Of a stretch of DNA of 64,000 nt, positions 54,966-64,000 are shown one piece after another. Under the pieces are notes generated by a model. It saw only the letters and a list, made by a program, of their open reading frames with translations, had not been told where the DNA came from and made no database searches. The position numbers and the translations under genes were made by a program. The DNA comes from Echinometra lucunter (Eukaryota > Echinodermata > Echinoidea > Camarodonta > Echinometridae), in NCBI GenBank assembly GCA_029962745.1, contig CM057162.1, positions 23,560,104 to 23,624,103 of the forward strand, written 5' to 3'. The stretch's first letter is position 1; every line of letters begins with the position of its first letter.

Positions 54966-55986
54966 TGGTAGTGTTAAGTGAGACAAAAACTCCTATACAT
55001 CATTTTATTTAGTTTCAATTAAAACAAGTATCAAGGTAAGGATAAAATATGTATGAAACAGTAAATATGAATATGTAATGGGTTGAAAACAGTTTTTTTT
55101 TATTTGTATTTTGTAAGCTCATATCAACTAATATGTATATTTAATTAATTGCATTAAGAATCCTGATTAATTTACTAGTAGATTCACATTACCTCTAACA
55201 TCATATTTCATCTATTGGAAATTTCAATATACGTCTTCTGTGCTTCTTGAAGTATGTATTAAACCTTACTGTGTTGTAAGTCAGTACAGAGAGGGGTGCC
55301 AGGTTAGATCTTCTAAAAATGTTCCCACAAAATGTCAAGGTTATTTATCCATTAACCCATGACAGAGAATGATTGAATACATGACCACTCTTTATAAATG
55401 TAGTTCCAAACATTTGTGAATTGAATGCAATACAGTTTCTCAGTTTATAAATCATGTTCTGTTTAATCTATTTTGATTATTTCTGATTCCATTGTTGCAA
55501 CAAAATAACAAAGAATAACATTTTCATGCAAAATGTTTTACTATATGAAGAGGGTGAAAGAAGATTGAACAAAATATTTGAATATTTTTGTCAGTTGTCC
55601 CCCTCTTTGATTGGTCTAGGATGTTAACAGTGATAATTTATTACTTTTTAGTGATTCCGTATAAAATGTTGAGTTTGTAAGCATCAGCAAATAGCGCATT
55701 AAATATGAAGGATCTGTGAAATGTTTTCAATTTAAAGCAGCTATCTTAAGCTCCTCTCACACTTGGTTGTGTGACAGTTTGCAACCGTTTGCGAATGTGT
55801 GCAACATATCGTGTGACCAAATGGTCACAAAACATCGCAAAAGCCCCTTATGGGATGGGCTTGCACTTTCCTTTGCAGTCTTGCCTATTCTGTATTGTTC
55901 TGCCAACAACACATCAAATCTTGTCATATCACACTAACACAGAGCATGCTATGTGTGGAGTGGTGATTTGTCTAATTATTTCTATA

Positions 55987-56365
55987 AGTATGCTGAGATG
56001 AACCTCTGTTCTACCTTTTATATATTGGTTAATGTAACAACTGTAAATAATAATTAGTTCTAATGATGAGCAGTCACATATGAACTTTGAACTTTGACCT
56101 TTGAATGTATTTGTATTGCAGACTGCATCAGACCCTGTCTTAATGGAGGGGTTTATAACTTTGGAGCATGCTCTCAGTATGCTGAGATGTACATGTATTC
56201 TACCTTTTATATATTAGTTAAAGTTACAACTGTAAATAATAAGTAGTTTGTAATGATGAGCAGTCACATATGAACTTTGAACTTTGACCTTTGAATGTAT
56301 TTGTATTGCAGACTGCATCAGACCCTGTCTTAATGGAGGGACTTGTAACTTTGGAGCATGTGTAT
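55987..56365 (+). repeat. ~190 bp direct duplication including the start of exon 27
   Basis: Two adjacent copies (55987-56171 and 56176-56361) share 'agtatgctgagatg', 'taatgatgagcagtcacata', 'tgaactttgaactttgacct' and 'ttgtattgcag' followed by the first ~50 bases of exon 27. The upstream exon copy (56122-56170) is cut at 'ggagcatg' and reads 'ggggtttataac' in place of 'gggacttgtaac', losing a cysteine. Each copy holds TGAACTTTGACCT (56088 and 56278). Confidence 0.9.
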
Positions 56366-56404
56366 GCCCTACTGGCTATGAAGGAGTAGCATGTGAATTA
56401 GAAT
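56312..56404 (+). CDS. Exon 27: short EGF domain
   Basis: Acceptor 'tttgtattgcag', donor 'gtgagt' after T, 93 bp, phase 1-1. Encodes DCIRPCLNGGTC, NFGACVCPTGYEGVAC. Six cysteines. A truncated copy lies 190 bp upstream and decayed 3' copies lie downstream. Confidence 0.92.
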
Positions 56405-56464
56405 GTGAGTGTAAAACCTATGTATAACTAAAAGTGTAGAAGAACTATTTTTAACCTTATGGTC

Positions 56465-56545
56465 AGAAACTGCAACCTGTAACTTTGGGAGCATGGGTAT
56501 GTCCTACTAGTTACGAGAGATCTAGAGGCATCTGAATTAGAAAGT
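56465..56545 (+). pseudogene. Decayed 3' copy of exon 27 (first)
   Basis: 'acctgtaactttgggagcat', 'ggtatgtcctactag', 'ctgaattagaaagtgagtg' follow the exon from its third cysteine through the donor, with an extra G and a TAG that close the frame. Confidence 0.85.
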
Positions 56546-56566
56546 GAGTGTATTACTAATACTCCT

Positions 56567-56860
56567 GGGGGTTTTTCACAAAGACTAAGATTGACTCAAA
56601 TCACTCTTAACTATGGCTGGCCATTCATGCCAGTGTTTGCTTACACCATCGGTCTCTCAAGGGATGCGCAAATCATTGTCACAAATTTGAAGAATTCACA
56701 TTTTTTGTTTTCTTCATCAATGAACTTTAGAAAATTGTCACTTCTGCAGACTTGTGACCATGATTTGCAAAGCCTTTGAGAGATCCATGGTGAAAGAAAA
56801 CGGTGGCATGAATGACCAGCCATAGTTAAGTGCGATTCTAGTCTTTGTGAAACACCCCCC
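56567..56860. mobile_element. Fold-back element, ~290 bp
   Basis: Ends 'gggggtttttcacaaagact' and 'agtctttgtgaaacaccccc' are inverted; arms continue through 'aactatggctggccattcat' and 'atgaatgaccagccatagtt'. The 'gggtgttTcacaaaga' end resembles the partial element near 60345. Confidence 0.85.
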
Positions 56861-57592
56861 TGTAATACTTGAGTAGAGGGTTCCAAATCCAGAGCCTGTT
56901 ACTCTCAAGCATTTATTTGTGTCTCATTTTATTGAGGCAAAGGTTCAAACTTGCAAATATACAAAAGATGATTCACAACGGAATTCAATGATATTGGAAG
57001 ATAAAATCGAGCGTGGTTATGAGCAAAATCACATCACAGAAAATATCACAAAATAAAAATTGTCTACATCAAGCATAGGAAATGCAAGAGGAAGATGTTA
57101 AAAAGGCTAAAAGAAAAATTGCTAAGAGTTTGTAAAGTCCCTTAAAAGTTGCACACTATATAGTCACTCATCAAAAAAGTACAAAATCACAGTAATGTCC
57201 AGTGAAAGTTGAAAACGTTGGTACTACATAATGCTAAAATGTGAATTTTAAGTAGAAAAGGAAGTCACAGCTGTACAGCACCACCAACATAAAACATTAA
57301 TGAAACTTCCATGTCGACTAACCATGAATAAGGGTTCATCAGTGTGATATTGCCCCCCTACGCTTATAGTGGTTGAAACCATGAGTTAATTGCTTTCTTT
57401 TTCCTTGAGTTCAGGCTATTTTGTTATAAAGGATAGAGTAAATGATTTGAATTCACTCCCATATTCTTTAACCCAATCTTGTAAAATTGTAGCATGCCTA
57501 GTGGATAAGAAGATATGGTATGTTTATGGACAGTGAGTAGATAACCAATATAATAAATAATAATATTATTTTATTAAAAATATTAAACATGA
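56861..57592. other. Intron 27, middle: nothing clearly recognised
   Basis: Segment 56917-57060 ('gtctcattttattgaggcaa' then A-rich) may be a retroelement tail. No coding feature. Confidence 0.35.
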
Positions 57593-57662
57593 GCCTGTAA
57601 CTTAGAACATGTGTGTGTGTCCTTTGGTTCATGAAATCATGGCACATGGGTTAGAAATAGAG
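57593..57662 (+). pseudogene. Decayed 3' copy of exon 27 (second)
   Basis: 'cctgtaacttagaacatgtg', 'tgtgtcctttggttcatgaa', 'ggcacatgggttagaaatag' align loosely with the same part of exon 27 as the 56465 relic. More diverged; no splice sites. Confidence 0.55.
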
Positions 57663-57862
57663 CACACAACACCAGTGTATTAATTATTTAACAAACTAAT
57701 GCAGTTAAATCCATTTAATGGTCATTTTAAAGGTGGAAGACTACAGTGAGAAGACCATTTTTTTTGCTGTCTTTTGTTGCTAGACGTGTATCATATTTTA
57801 TTACTATAAGTGAGGTGAACTTAATATATAAATGTATTTCATATGTGTATTTCCTCTATCAG

Positions 57863-57955
57863 CTTGCGACCCCCCTTGTCAGAATGGAGGAACCTGTTTC
57901 CAGGGCAACTGTGTGTGTCCATTGCACTACACTGGTCTTCAGTGTGAACGCAGAG
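57863..57955 (+). CDS. Exon 28: short EGF domain
   Basis: Acceptor 'cctctatcag', donor 'gtcagt', 93 bp, phase 1-1. Encodes CDPPCQNGGTC, FQGNCVCPLHYTGLQC. Six cysteines; the usual G-F/Y before the last loop is H-Y. The 426 bp intron that follows shows no feature. Confidence 0.92.
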
Positions 57956-58341
57956 GTCAGTTTGTTTTTGCACTTGATATCTTCTTCAGCGTCTTCTACA
58001 TGTATGCAAAAATTTGTCTTAAGATAGGGTAAACTGCATCAAAATACAAAATGAAATGAATGAAATTTGAATAGTTTGTTTCTTCCGCTTCATACCAATC
58101 TGAAAAACAACCATCAATTTGTTTAGGAATAAGATGTGATTTCTTTGATAGTCTTTATTATCCATGTACAAGTCATTTGCTAAAGGACAGAATAGAATTT
58201 ATGCTTCTACTTATATTTTAGTATCTTGTTCTTTATTTGGTTGACCATTTACAGCTCTAATAGAGATTTGATGCATATGTTTTAACTTTCATATTATTGC
58301 ACAGGTATACATTAGAATAAAAATTGTGTAATTGCTGGTAA

Positions 58342-58690
<349 letters not shown>

Positions 58691-58811
58691 TCTGATGACG
58701 TATCTAAAAAAAAAGTATCTAGTAAGTCGGTATTTTGTCTGCAAAGAAAGTCTCAATGGAGCTCAATGTCACATCAAATTGTGTTGTAATTGTTTTGAAC
58801 ATGAGATACGT

Positions 58812-59067
58812 AAGGTCTTATCCTTATGTCATTGTGCAAAAGAACGCCTCCGGAATGCAAAATGGAAAATTATTGAAAATCAAATTTTTCCAGCAATGAT
58901 TGATAATTTCAGGGGTAGCGTGTAGACCTTGTAAATTGATAAACGATCATCTTGTGGCATGATCTTTGCTAAAATTCTATTCCAATACGTCAAAATAAAC
59001 ATTTTAATTTTTGTATTTGGCGTTCCGGACGCATTTTTTCATACAACGGCATAAAGATGAAACGTCT
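58812..59067. mobile_element. MITE family A, copy 5
   Basis: Starts 'aggtcttatccttatgtcat' and ends 'acaacggcataaagatgaaa' plus 'cgtct'. The core 'gggtagcgtgtagaccttg' and 'cttgtggcatgatctttgc' match copies 1 and 3 closely. The rest of intron 29 shows nothing. Confidence 0.87.
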
Positions 59068-59400
59068 GATTGTAGCTTTATTCTTGTTTTGATGTGGAAA
59101 ATATGAATTTTTTTAGTATACAGAAAAAGCACTGTTCATCATTGGAAAACCAGTCAGTGCACCCTAATCTCTATCTTCCTTGGTTTTTTTCAGTAGTAGT
59201 TCTGCTCTCGTAATCACCCCCTTGACTTTACCTTTGCTTTTTCTTTTTCTTTTGGATTTTGTGCTTTAGAATGAGACTTTGTTTGCATTTAATCCTTATT
59301 CCTGCTGAATAAAATACTAACACTATATGAACATTTATTCAACAGATTTCCTCTCAGACAAAACACTTAAATATGTACTTGTATTTGTGTTTGTTTTCAG

Positions 59401-59508
59401 TGGCTGGATGTGAACAGAGACCTTGTCAGAATGGAGGGACATGTGTAAACGGAACTTGTATTTGCCACCCATCATACTCAGGGCCATTCTGTAGTATCTT
59501 CACTATCA
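59401..59508 (+). CDS. Exon 30: short EGF domain
   Basis: Acceptor 'ttgttttcag', donor 'gtaagt', 108 bp, phase 1-1. Encodes AGCEQRPCQNGGTC, VNGTCICHPSYSGPFC, then SIFTI as a linker. Six cysteines; N-G-T is a possible glycosylation site. Confidence 0.93.
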
Positions 59509-60043
59509 GTAAGTCCTACATTTCTCCTCCACAGTTCCTCATTGCTTTTGTGGTAAAACATCATCCACTGTTATCAAATCACTTTTTGCTCATGGATGAC
59601 TGACATAAGTAATTCCCAAATTTCTTAGCAGTAAGGAGAATAATATGTTTTTATTATCATTAGATTATTTCAACAGGGCTTGACATTAAAATTGTGGGGT
59701 TTTCTTTTCACATAGTGAAAGGCAAATCACCACCAAGTTTTTCTTTCTTTCCAAGACATTTCATTTAGCTGTGACTTCCATAGAACAATTTATCTGGAGA
59801 AGATAAAAGTCGGGACATTTTTCAGAGGGTCTTTAAAATGCAGAATAAAATTAACTGCTTCCATCTCCATGAATAGACAAATCAACAAAGGCAGCGTTTT
59901 CATAATTGTGACACATACTATAGTGGTGTGATTGTAGATTTTGGTTCTTTGCCTCTGGAAACCAGATCATCCCAGTTTTAAGAGGAGGAGGAAAAAATTC
60001 ATTAGTCAATGATTGTGTCCTTTGTTTAATTACGTTTGTGCAG
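59509..60043. other. Intron 30: nothing recognised
   Basis: 535 bp; no supported feature on either strand. Confidence 0.4.
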
Positions 60044-60142
60044 CTCCTTGTGATCCACCATGTTTCAATGGAGGTGTGTGCATCAACGGTGTCTGTGAAT
60101 GCGAGGAAGGCTCTACTGGACAGTTCTGTCAACATACTGCAA
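60044..60142 (+). CDS. Exon 31: short EGF domain
   Basis: Acceptor 'gtttgtgcag', donor 'gtgagt', 99 bp, phase 1-1. Encodes PCDPPCFNGGVC, INGVCECEEGSTGQFC. Six cysteines. Last of ten consecutive short EGFs before the Ig-like domain. Confidence 0.93.
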
Positions 60143-60334
60143 GTGAGTGGTACACAGATATGACTAGTTTGATCCATGAGCTCAAACCAGAAATACATAA
60201 TATACCAGGGTATTTTTGTGGTTTTGTATACTCCTGAACCTAGAGAATTCTGTCTTTCCAGCGAGACGAGATTTCAGTCTTTCCAGTGAACCCAAAGTTC
60301 ACTCCATTAGAAATCATTTTAGCTTGTTATTACC

Positions 60335-60480
60335 GGGGGGGGGGGGGGGGGGGTGTTTCACAAAGATCACACTTAAATCTAGTCAAATTAATGTGTGATT
60401 TCACTAAGTCCAACTTAGTGTAGGTGTGATTCACATTGGCTTGCTAAGTCAGTTTCACAAAGATGCTCTCTAGCTGAAAA
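60335..60480. repeat. G run and partial fold-back element
   Basis: A G run (60335-60352) leads into 'gtgtttcacaaagatcacac', with 'agtttcacaaagatgctctc' later. It resembles a broken copy of the element at 56567. The rest of intron 31 has a ~105 bp imperfect direct repeat ('cttttctgttcacattgttc' and 'cttttctcttcacattgttc'). Confidence 0.55.
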
Positions 60481-60770
60481 GTTATGTATGATGTCGTAGT
60501 TATGCATGATTTTAAATTAATCTAAAATTAATACTATTCTTTTTCTGTTCACATTGTTCAACACTCCATTCTTAGGTGTGATTTGGTGCCTGCTCAATGA
60601 AAGGGGTTTTTAGTAATGGTACTGCTTTTCTCTTCACATTGTTCAAACTCAAATTCTTGGGTGCAATTAGTTGGCTACTAAATTAAAGGGGTTAAAGTAG
60701 TAATTATATGGCTTTTCTCTTGTTATCAATCTCATTCATTCTCCCTTCCTGTTCAAACTCTGCACCTCAG

Positions 60771-60929
60771 ACCTTGAGGCATTCAACATCCACATCTACC
60801 CTAACCCTAACAATGATCACATGGTGGGCAAGACTGTAGGCTTCATCTGTGAGACCAATATCACCAGTACTGCAGAGAGTCCTCAGTGGTATGATCCGAA
60901 TGATGCACCTATCCTCAGCAGGGACGAAG
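60771..60929 (+). CDS. Exon 32: Ig-like domain, first half
   Basis: Acceptor 'ctgcacctcag', donor 'gtttga' (weak), 159 bp, phase 1-1. Encodes FNIHIYPNPNNDHMVGKTV, then GFICETNITST and PQWYDPNDAPILSRDE. The Cys of GFICE fits the B-strand cysteine and the Trp of QWYD the C-strand tryptophan of an Ig fold. N-I-T is a possible glycosylation site. The fold is completed by exon 33. Confidence 0.85.
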
Positions 60930-61029
60930 GTTTGAGTATATTCCATTAATTTTGTTATTTCATTATCCATAATGATGAATGGTATTGCAGACTGGTATCA
61001 GTAATGGTAATCGTATACAAATATGTAGG

Positions 61030-61172
61030 GCCATGAGAGCCTCTGGTAGGAAACTATGGTACCTGAAGTAACGCGAATGCGACTAATTTCCTGAGGGGCA
61101 CATTTTCCTCAGGAAAATAGTCGCATTCGCGTTACTGAGGGCACCATAGTTTAACCAGACCATCTCATGGCT
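61030..61172. mobile_element. Fold-back element inside the Ig-domain intron
   Basis: 'gccatgagagcctctggtag' then 'gaaactatggtacc' and 'taacgcgaatgcgacta', matched in inverse by 'tagtcgcattcgcgtta', 'ggcaccatagttt' and 'catctcatggct'. Non-coding hairpin with ~60 bp arms. Confidence 0.85.
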
Positions 61173-62238
61173 GTATATATTCGGTTTATATCTGTCATCT
61201 TTAGTAAAAGAGCAGAATCTGCACTCTTAAAATCAGAGATTCTACATCTAGATTCAAGACCTATAACACTAGTGCTACTGCACTGTTTGCATTGCGCACG
61301 GATCTAAATTCAACAAAATGATGACATCATCATCACGCTTTGGTGCCTATAACAATAGGCATGCGCAAATTAATGTCACAATCTAGTGCGCTTTTTGAGT
61401 GTGATGTCATACGCCGTATATAGTAGTACTATCAACGGCTCATGACGTCAGATGTTACCCTCCTGGCAAATTTGCTCATTTGCATGAAGCTGTTGGGAAT
61501 TGTATTTTATCACATGATGGGCATTAGACCAATCAATTTCAGAGATTCTTATCATGACGGATTTAATATGGAATGATAATATAATATACATGTATCTCCA
61601 ACATTCTGTGTCCATTTTGAGAGGCACCACAAATGAGATACGGTCAATCCTGCTTTAGCAACTAGCTGTGTAGAAAGACCACCTGTCTATAAAAACCATG
61701 ATTTTTTGTTTCCTTGGAACAGTGCTTATCATGGAAAGATGTATTAACCAATTACCTACTGGGACTGGGTGGTCCTTGCAGAAAGTGTATGGCATTGATT
61801 TTTTTCATTAGGCAACAGGTTAAAAGAACCTGCTCATAAGGACTGCCTTTCTTGTCTCCCTTGTCTTCCTTGGGCGGTCTTTATGCACAGGTCTGACTGT
61901 ATAATGTATCTTGACAAAGTAAATATATCATTTATTTCTCTGAGAGATATATATGATGTTCATGTACATGTTGATGCATCTGCGCAATACATACATATGT
62001 TCTTGGTTTAGCGACACTTATTCCTTTGATCATGACTCTATCATTAATTTCTGACATTGTCTAATGTCTTAACCTTGATTATGAACCTAACTCTGGCATA
62101 AACCCTAGCATAAAACCTAGCATAAAACCAAGTCACTCTCCTAACTGTTTATCTTTGACAAAGTGAAGTCTGAATATATGGCAAATCACTGATATTCTTA
62201 TTAGCTCTTACAAGCTTCTTGCATCTTCAAACCCACAG
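61173..62238. other. Ig-domain intron, rest: dispersed repeat, otherwise nothing
   Basis: About 61640-61905 carries 'gaccacctgtctataaaaac' and ends 'gcacaggtctgactgtata', a member of the repeat seen near 41890 and 51594. Near 62080-62140 there are 'aaacctagcataaaacc' repeats. No exon. Confidence 0.5.
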
Positions 62239-62382
62239 TTCCTAACAGTCGAATCTTCTACGAGCCCATTGCTCAGAATGCATCTTACCTCATCGTCAGA
62301 GAGCTGAATGCGGATGATAGAGGGCGCTATGTTTGTGCCGCTGGACTGACACTGCGTGTTGCCATGACGCTTGTGGTTTATG
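62239..62382 (+). CDS. Exon 33: Ig-like domain, second half
   Basis: Acceptor 'aaacccacag', donor 'gtaagt', 144 bp, phase 1-1. Encodes NSRIFYEPIAQNASYLIV, then RELNADDRGRYVCAAG and LRVAMTLVVY. The D-x-G-x-Y-x-C motif (DRGRYVC) is the F-strand signature of Ig domains and pairs with the exon 32 cysteine. N-A-S is a possible glycosylation site. A phase-1 intron splits the domain. Confidence 0.92.
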
Positions 62383-62955
62383 GTAAGTTGAATTTCTGCA
62401 GTTGTAATTAGTCGGCATATAAACTTCATTATCTTTTTAAAATATTCCTTCTGTTCCTATATCCCCATGAACAAAAAATTTCTTGTACAGCAATACTTCA
62501 CCAGTGTAATTTTCTATATAATAAAATGCATCCAAATATGCAAGTACTTGGCCACATGTTTGCACTATTCTATGCAGCAGTATGTCTTCCCTTTCATGTG
62601 ATTTGGTTGCTTGATGAATTGAAGTGGTCAACTGTCACATGTCTGAATAAGCCTTTCCATTCACCTGAACCTGTAAAGAACCACAACAGAATATTTATAC
62701 TTTATACGCACTGCTATTCCTGTATAAATGCACCCTCTTAAGGCTTGTTCACATATGGGGGGTTTCTTTATGTATAAAGTGAATGCAAGTGACACAAGAA
62801 AGGTGCTATACAGGTTTTCACTTATCTTTGTGTTGTAAGATACAGGAAGTGATGCACAGTGCACTTTTTTTGAAGCAGTTTGCTGCTGCATTTTACAGTT
62901 AATGTATGCCGTGTGATATATCATTCACTGTGCGTGTTTGCATGTTCCTGTTTAG
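62383..62955. other. Intron 33: nothing recognised
   Basis: 573 bp, no supported feature. Confidence 0.4.
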
Positions 62956-63054
62956 TCCCTCAGTGTATAGAACCCTGTCTGAATGGAGGGACTTGTTTCA
63001 ACAACATGTGCATGTGCCGTATGGGATTTGAAGGACCACGCTGTGAAATAGAAA
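62956..63054 (+). CDS. Exon 34: short EGF domain
   Basis: Acceptor 'cctgtttag', donor 'gtaagt', 99 bp, phase 1-1. Encodes PQCIEPCLNGGTC, FNNMCMCRMGFEGPRC. Six cysteines. Last exon in the window; the donor shows that the gene continues past 64000. Confidence 0.93.
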
Positions 63055-63067
63055 GTAAGTGAAATAT

Positions 63068-63885
63068 GGCTTTTTATCTTTATGTCGTCATGCAAAAGAA
63101 TGCGTTCGGAACGCAAAATACATGCAAAAATTAAAATGTTTATTTTGACATATTAGAATAGAATTTTTGCAAAGATCATGCCACAAGAAGATTATATATC
63201 AATTTACAAGGTCTACATGCTGCCCATGAAATATCAATTGGTTTTTTGTTTTTATTTCAGAATCAATAAAAAGAACGTATACAAAAAATAAATTATATAC
63301 AAAGATTATGAATACAAAATATACAAATCAAAAGATAACAAATCTGCGGAAAGCCCAATTTCAGTGATGTTTATATAACATCACTGTTCTTCCTTGGGGT
63401 CCTTAAAAATAAAATTACTAAATTGAAAACTCAAAATACCATTTAAAACAACAAAAACAGAAAAAACAAAATAAAACATAACATAACAAAAAGATACACA
63501 AAACATGAGGGAAAATGGTTATGTGCAGGTAATTAACTATCGGAAATTGTATTAACAAAATGATCATTTAGTAGGGTATGGGTATTTAGTAGGGTATGAA
63601 GATGAATTCCGGATGTCAGCAGGTAATTTGTTGTATAGTGTCACCCCCCTATAGAAAAATGTTCTTTTACAGTTATTTGACTTAGGTTTAGGGAGATATA
63701 GATTTCAGCTGCAGCGAAATGAATAATTATTCGTTCGAAATTCAAAATTTTTAGACGAATATGAAGGGGCAAAATTATTCAATATCTTAAAAATCAGTTG
63801 TTGTTTGAAAAATTTGATTTTCAATAATTTTCCATTTTGTGTTCCGGAAGCGTTCTTCAACACAACGGCAAAAATATAAGATGCC
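63068..63885. mobile_element. MITE family A, copy 6, split by an insertion
   Basis: The left part (63068-63244) starts 'tttttatctttatgtcgtca' and has 'gatcatgccacaagaagatt' and 'acaaggtctacatgctgccc', the inverse of the family core. The right part (about 63797-63885) resumes with 'gaaaaatttgattttcaat' and ends 'aatataagatgcct'. About 550 bp lies between. Confidence 0.75.
63245..63796. mobile_element. A-rich insertion inside MITE A, possible retroelement tail
   Basis: Starts 'tttgtttttatttcagaatc' followed by A-rich sequence and 'ccttggggtccttaaaaata'. It interrupts the family A copy, so it is younger. Composition resembles an antisense retroelement 3' end, but no reverse transcriptase motif is seen. 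The final 63886-64000 shows nothing. Confidence 0.4.
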
Positions 63886-64000
63886 TAAGAGCAATCTGTC
63901 AAAGCCTTAAGCACCACTTTGTTGATGAGATAATGGTATTGCTTAATATACACATGAAAATGATAATTCTCTATTTACTGTTGCTTGTATATGTACATGT

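Overview
This is a eukaryotic genomic window of about 36-37% GC (estimated by eye). It carries one long, intron-rich gene on the + strand, set among many short DNA transposon relics, tRNA-derived SINEs and microsatellites. The style suggests a marine invertebrate deuterostome, most likely an echinoderm such as a sea urchin. The evidence is AT-rich introns of 0.3-5.4 kb, small symmetric EGF exons, several related tRNA-type SINEs and a high density of fold-back elements. The species is inference.

The gene runs from at least 17200 to 63054 and continues beyond both ends of the coding part seen here. I see no signal peptide exon, start codon or final stop. I recognise 34 exons (about 3.97 kb coding, roughly 1,320 codons). 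All join in phase 1, meaning one base of the split codon lies upstream. Exons 1-11 are calcium-binding-type or related EGF domains, several with extra cysteines. Exon 12 is an expanded 8-cysteine EGF. Exons 13-19 alternate short WIF1/VWDE-style EGFs (C-x2-3-C-x-N-G-G-x-C) with cbEGFs. Exons 20-21 are cbEGFs. Exons 22-31 are ten short EGFs in a row. Exons 32-33 together make one Ig-like domain, and exon 34 is another EGF. The product is probably a large secreted or cell-surface adhesive/matrix protein. I cannot name an orthologue.

The most unusual property is that many exons are accompanied by tandem, truncated, decayed copies of themselves in the neighbouring intron, often keeping one splice site. 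Examples are seven acceptor-side copies before exon 6, five donor-side copies after exon 8, four relics before exon 13, a half copy before exon 18, four after exon 22, and copies on both sides of exon 27. Exon 5 has a 1-base frameshift in this assembly.

Mobile DNA: a palindromic Tc1-like element (36692-39003) made of two inverted transposase 3' halves, sitting inside a relic exon; three piggyBac-like TTAA miniature elements; six or more copies of a ~250 bp inverted-repeat family; several fold-back elements; SINEs; a LINE reverse-transcriptase fragment; and a terminal-inverted-repeat element whose interior is a minisatellite with six perfect AGGTCAAAGGTCA sites. The first 17.2 kb has no exon I can support and holds a 500 bp assembly gap.
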